In this document: piece after piece, positions 5,699-7,652 of the stretch
How the letters are laid out: every line of letters starts with the position of its first letter
How positions within the stretch are numbered: the first letter of the stretch is position 1
NCBI GenBank assembly: GCA_016789295.1
Contig: JAEUQL010000166.1
Coordinates: 1 to 7,652, forward strand
Reading direction: 5' to 3'
Origin: Blastocatellia bacterium
Lineage (GTDB): Bacteria > Acidobacteriota > Blastocatellia > Chloracidobacteriales > JADJPF01
Length of the DNA: 7,652 bases
Program-made: the position numbers and the translations under genes
The notes under the pieces: generated by a model
What the model saw: only the letters and a program-made list of their open reading frames with translations
Told to the model about the DNA's origin: nothing
Database searches by the model: none

Positions 5699-6700
5699 CT
5701 ATAGAACTTCTCTTGAGCGTTGCAAACTCTGAACAAGAAAGCAAGCTCCTCCTACCAGAGCCAAAAAGAGGTTAAGTCCATAGAAGCTGAGTGACATTGC
5801 CAGCGCGGCTGACTCCTCAACCCCTATCTGACCAAATAAAAATACGTAGGCCCATTCTCTAGTTCCAGTGCCATTTATAGAGAATGGAAGTACCAAAGTT
5901 GCAGAGATGATAGGAATAAAAAGGAAAAAGTAGGAAGCAGAGATATTTAGACCCAGAGCTTCTGCCAAAAAGATATTTGTAACTATAAGAAGTAAGTTAA
6001 AGAAGATAGATACGGCTAATGACTTCAATAGAGAGGTTAAGCTATAGTCAGCAAAAGAGGCATAAAACTTACTAAATGCTTTAGAAAACTTCTTACCAAC
6101 AAAAGGGAGCTTTTCAAAGTTTAGGCGATTCGAACTCCACGCAAGAAAGATTATTCCTATTGTAGCTCCAACGGTCATTCCTACAAGCACTAGTGCAATC
6201 TTTGACGAAACTAGAGAAGGCTGAAAACAAAGGACTAAACATCCCATAACAAGCAATGAATAGAGACCTGCTGCCCGATCCACAATCACACTGTTTGCGG
6301 CTACTGATCCACCTACCCCATCTTTTGCCAACATGTAGGTTCTCATTGCATCTCCACCTATGCCAGTAGGAACTAGCTGATTGAAAAAGAAGCCTATAAG
6401 GTAGAGCCAGCTAAGTCTTCCTAGACTAACTTTAACGCCAAGTTTTGATAGCAGACCTTGCCATCTGTAAGCACGAATAAAAACACCTAAAAAATATACC
6501 ATCAGTGCCCCAATTAGTGACACAGGAGAAGCAGTTTTGAGACGTGCTATAGTCTCGCTGAAACCTGCTTGGTAGAGTAGAAATATAACAAGACCAAAAC
6601 TTACTAGAACTTTTAATGTTGTTGTTAACCAAGTCCATCGAGTAGGCGATTTTTCTATTTTCTCTTCTATGTTTTCTATATTTTCAACGTTCTCAACCAA
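5699..6700 (-). CDS. Flippase-like integral membrane protein (LPG synthase TM / UPF0104 family)
   Basis: The 333-residue product has about eight membrane helices from residue 30 on and belongs to the family of the membrane half of lysylphosphatidylglycerol synthase (MprF) and AglD-like proteins. Stand-alone members are implicated in handling lipid-linked or lipid-attached sugars and in lipid flipping, but few have been tested. Seen directly: IRAYRWQGLL (75-84), the signature FFNQLVPTGIGGDAMR (105-120), DRAAGL (141-146) and PFSINGTGTREW (272-283). The catalytic aminoacyl-transferase domain of MprF is absent, so tRNA-dependent lipid modification is not expected. The start is TTG with AAGGAGG five bases upstream. 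The charged N-terminus is a degenerate three-residue repeat (VEN, VEN, IEN, IEE). The start is 20 bases after the stop of the GT-C-like gene. Confidence 0.85.
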   Translation of the reverse strand: MVENVENIENIEEKIEKSPTRWTWLTTTLKVLVSFGLVIFLLYQAGFSETIARLKTASPVSLIGALMVYFLGVFIRAYRWQGLLSKLGVKVSLGRLSWLYLIGFFFNQLVPTGIGGDAMRTYMLAKDGVGGSVAANSVIVDRAAGLYSLLVMGCLVLCFQPSLVSSKIALVLVGMTVGATIGIIFLAWSSNRLNFEKLPFVGKKFSKAFSKFYASFADYSLTSLLKSLAVSIFFNLLLIVTNIFLAEALGLNISASYFFLFIPIISATLVLPFSINGTGTREWAYVFLFGQIGVEESAALAMSLSFYGLNLFLALVGGACFLVQSLQRSREVL

Positions 6701-6705
6701 AATCT

Positions 6706-6712
6706 CCTCCTT
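6706..6712 (-). promoter_or_regulatory. Strong ribosome binding site before a TTG start
   Basis: On the - strand AAGGAGG precedes TTG at 6700 with a 5-base gap. This near-ideal Shine-Dalgarno sequence lies in the 20-base gap between the GT-C-like and flippase-like genes and fixes the TTG as the start. Confidence 0.7.
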
Positions 6713-6720
6713 AAATACTT

Positions 6721-7652
6721 CTATTCCTTCAGCTTGTAGACAGTGTACTCAAAGACTGAGTCATTTATTCCGCTATTTGTGGAACTTACCTCTGAGAAGG
6801 GTTGATAGAAGTTTTTTACCCAAGCCATCAAACTATCTCGCTGCTCTACCCTCTCCAACTTTGCCAAAGCAACAAACTTTGGTTTTTTATCTGTCAAATC
6901 TTTAATAATTTTTTCAAAACTTCCTTCCACTACTGCTGCATATCTATCTTTACCACGGTCAAAATATATATACTTACTTGCATTTGGAAGATTGTAAAGA
7001 ACTAGTAGATCTAAAGACCCTTGTGCATAAACCCTGTCTCCACTTCCTATCTGTGAAACTACACTACTCCACTGAGCTTCTTCGTTTTGAAGAGTAAACT
7101 TTGGGTTGTAGAAGAAGGCGTCTACAACTTTCAATATCAGCAGAATAGAAATAGACAGAGTCAAAACTTTCTTTGGCCAAGTTGCTGCAACATTATCAAG
7201 CAGTTGCAAAACATTGTAGAAAAGATATGCAGCATACATTGAAACAAAAGGCAAGAAGAATATCACATCAGGTCCAGATTGTAGATTGAAAAAAGTAAAA
7301 ACTCCATAAGCAAAAAATGCTACTGTGGGAGCCAGCCTCCAACAAGATGTAAGAAATAGGCGTGTCTTCATCTCTCTTATAAGCTTATATATATCTACAA
7401 GATACCAGAAAAACCCTGGTACAAAGAGCAGAAACCAGAACCATTCTTCTGGATAAGATTTTCTTATTATGGTGATAGCTCTTACCCAACCCAAAGTGCT
7501 TTTAATAGAACTGTTGGCTTTCGTGTTGAAGTCAAAACACCAGTTGTAAAAATCTTGCCATATTCCAGTGAAATAGAAGTAAGCAAAACCTAAAAACAGT
7601 GTGCCTATAGCACCTGCTGCAACAGCCCAAGCCCTCTTTTCTAAAGGCTTAC
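6721..7652 (-). CDS. GT-C (family 39/ArnT-like) glycosyltransferase, C-terminal part (5' end outside window)
   Basis: The frame is open to the window edge on the - strand, so only the last 309 complete codons are seen; the TTG at 7494 is internal. The visible part has hydrophobic segments near residues 7-25, 71-90, 105-120 and 128-150, with the short luminal/periplasmic motif NLQSGPDVIFFLPFVSMYAAY between the last ones, one more near 165-180, and then a soluble C-terminal domain of about 125 residues (GSGDRVYAQGSLDLLVLYNLPNA..). This layout fits polyprenyl-phosphate-sugar-dependent transferases that act on the outer face of the inner membrane, with a soluble C-terminal domain. The catalytic acidic N-terminal loops are outside the window, so the class is inferred from architecture. 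It is the first visible gene of the four-gene operon, and the next gene starts 20 bases after its TAG stop. Confidence 0.62.
   Translation of the reverse strand, partial: KPLEKRAWAVAAGAIGTLFLGFAYFYFTGIWQDFYNWCFDFNTKANSSIKSTLGWVRAITIIRKSYPEEWFWFLLFVPGFFWYLVDIYKLIREMKTRLFLTSCWRLAPTVAFFAYGVFTFFNLQSGPDVIFFLPFVSMYAAYLFYNVLQLLDNVAATWPKKVLTLSISILLILKVVDAFFYNPKFTLQNEEAQWSSVVSQIGSGDRVYAQGSLDLLVLYNLPNASKYIYFDRGKDRYAAVVEGSFEKIIKDLTDKKPKFVALAKLERVEQRDSLMAWVKNFYQPFSEVSSTNSGINDSVFEYTVYKLKE

Overview
The window looks like a chromosomal segment of an AT-rich bacterium with a two-membrane type of envelope. It carries the end of a type IV pilus retraction ATPase gene, proteins with cleavable signal peptides, and a cell-envelope glycan module. 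The sequence alone does not fix the taxon. The pilT variant (LHTLDATET in place of the common LHTNSA) together with a GT-C transferase/flippase operon would fit Acidobacteriota or a related phylum, but that is a guess. Two start codons are TTG behind good Shine-Dalgarno sequences, and five of the seven visible stop codons are TAG.

Layout. 1-1145 (+ strand): the 3' part of pilT, followed two bases later by a complete recX. 1146-1522: a convergent, gene-free gap with a long hairpin, an inverted repeat spanning the recX stop, and a striking array of 11-bp direct repeats built on TTGTCCA. 1523-2281 (- strand): a TauE/SafE-family permease. 2282-2852: a 571-base gap without a convincing protein gene. 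Its left half has three close hairpins, two with + strand U-tracts. Its right half has a GC-rich island (about 56% G+C against 28-30% in its flanks) full of complementary segments, which is the best candidate for an undescribed structured RNA. 2853-7652 (- strand): a four-gene operon, in transcription order a GT-C glycosyltransferase-like membrane protein (5' end outside the window), a flippase-like (LPG synthase TM/UPF0104) membrane protein, a secreted alpha/beta hydrolase with an N-terminal beta-rich domain, and a secreted TPR protein.

How they may work together. Spacing in the four-gene operon is tight (20 bases, 24 or 78 depending on the start chosen, and 24-29 bases). Two polytopic membrane proteins of lipid-linked sugar chemistry are followed by two exported proteins, which suggests envelope glycoconjugate synthesis plus periplasmic processing or scaffolding; this is inference from gene order. 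PilT powers pilus retraction, RecX modulates RecA, and the two probably share only a transcript. The permease stands alone between the two noncoding regions.
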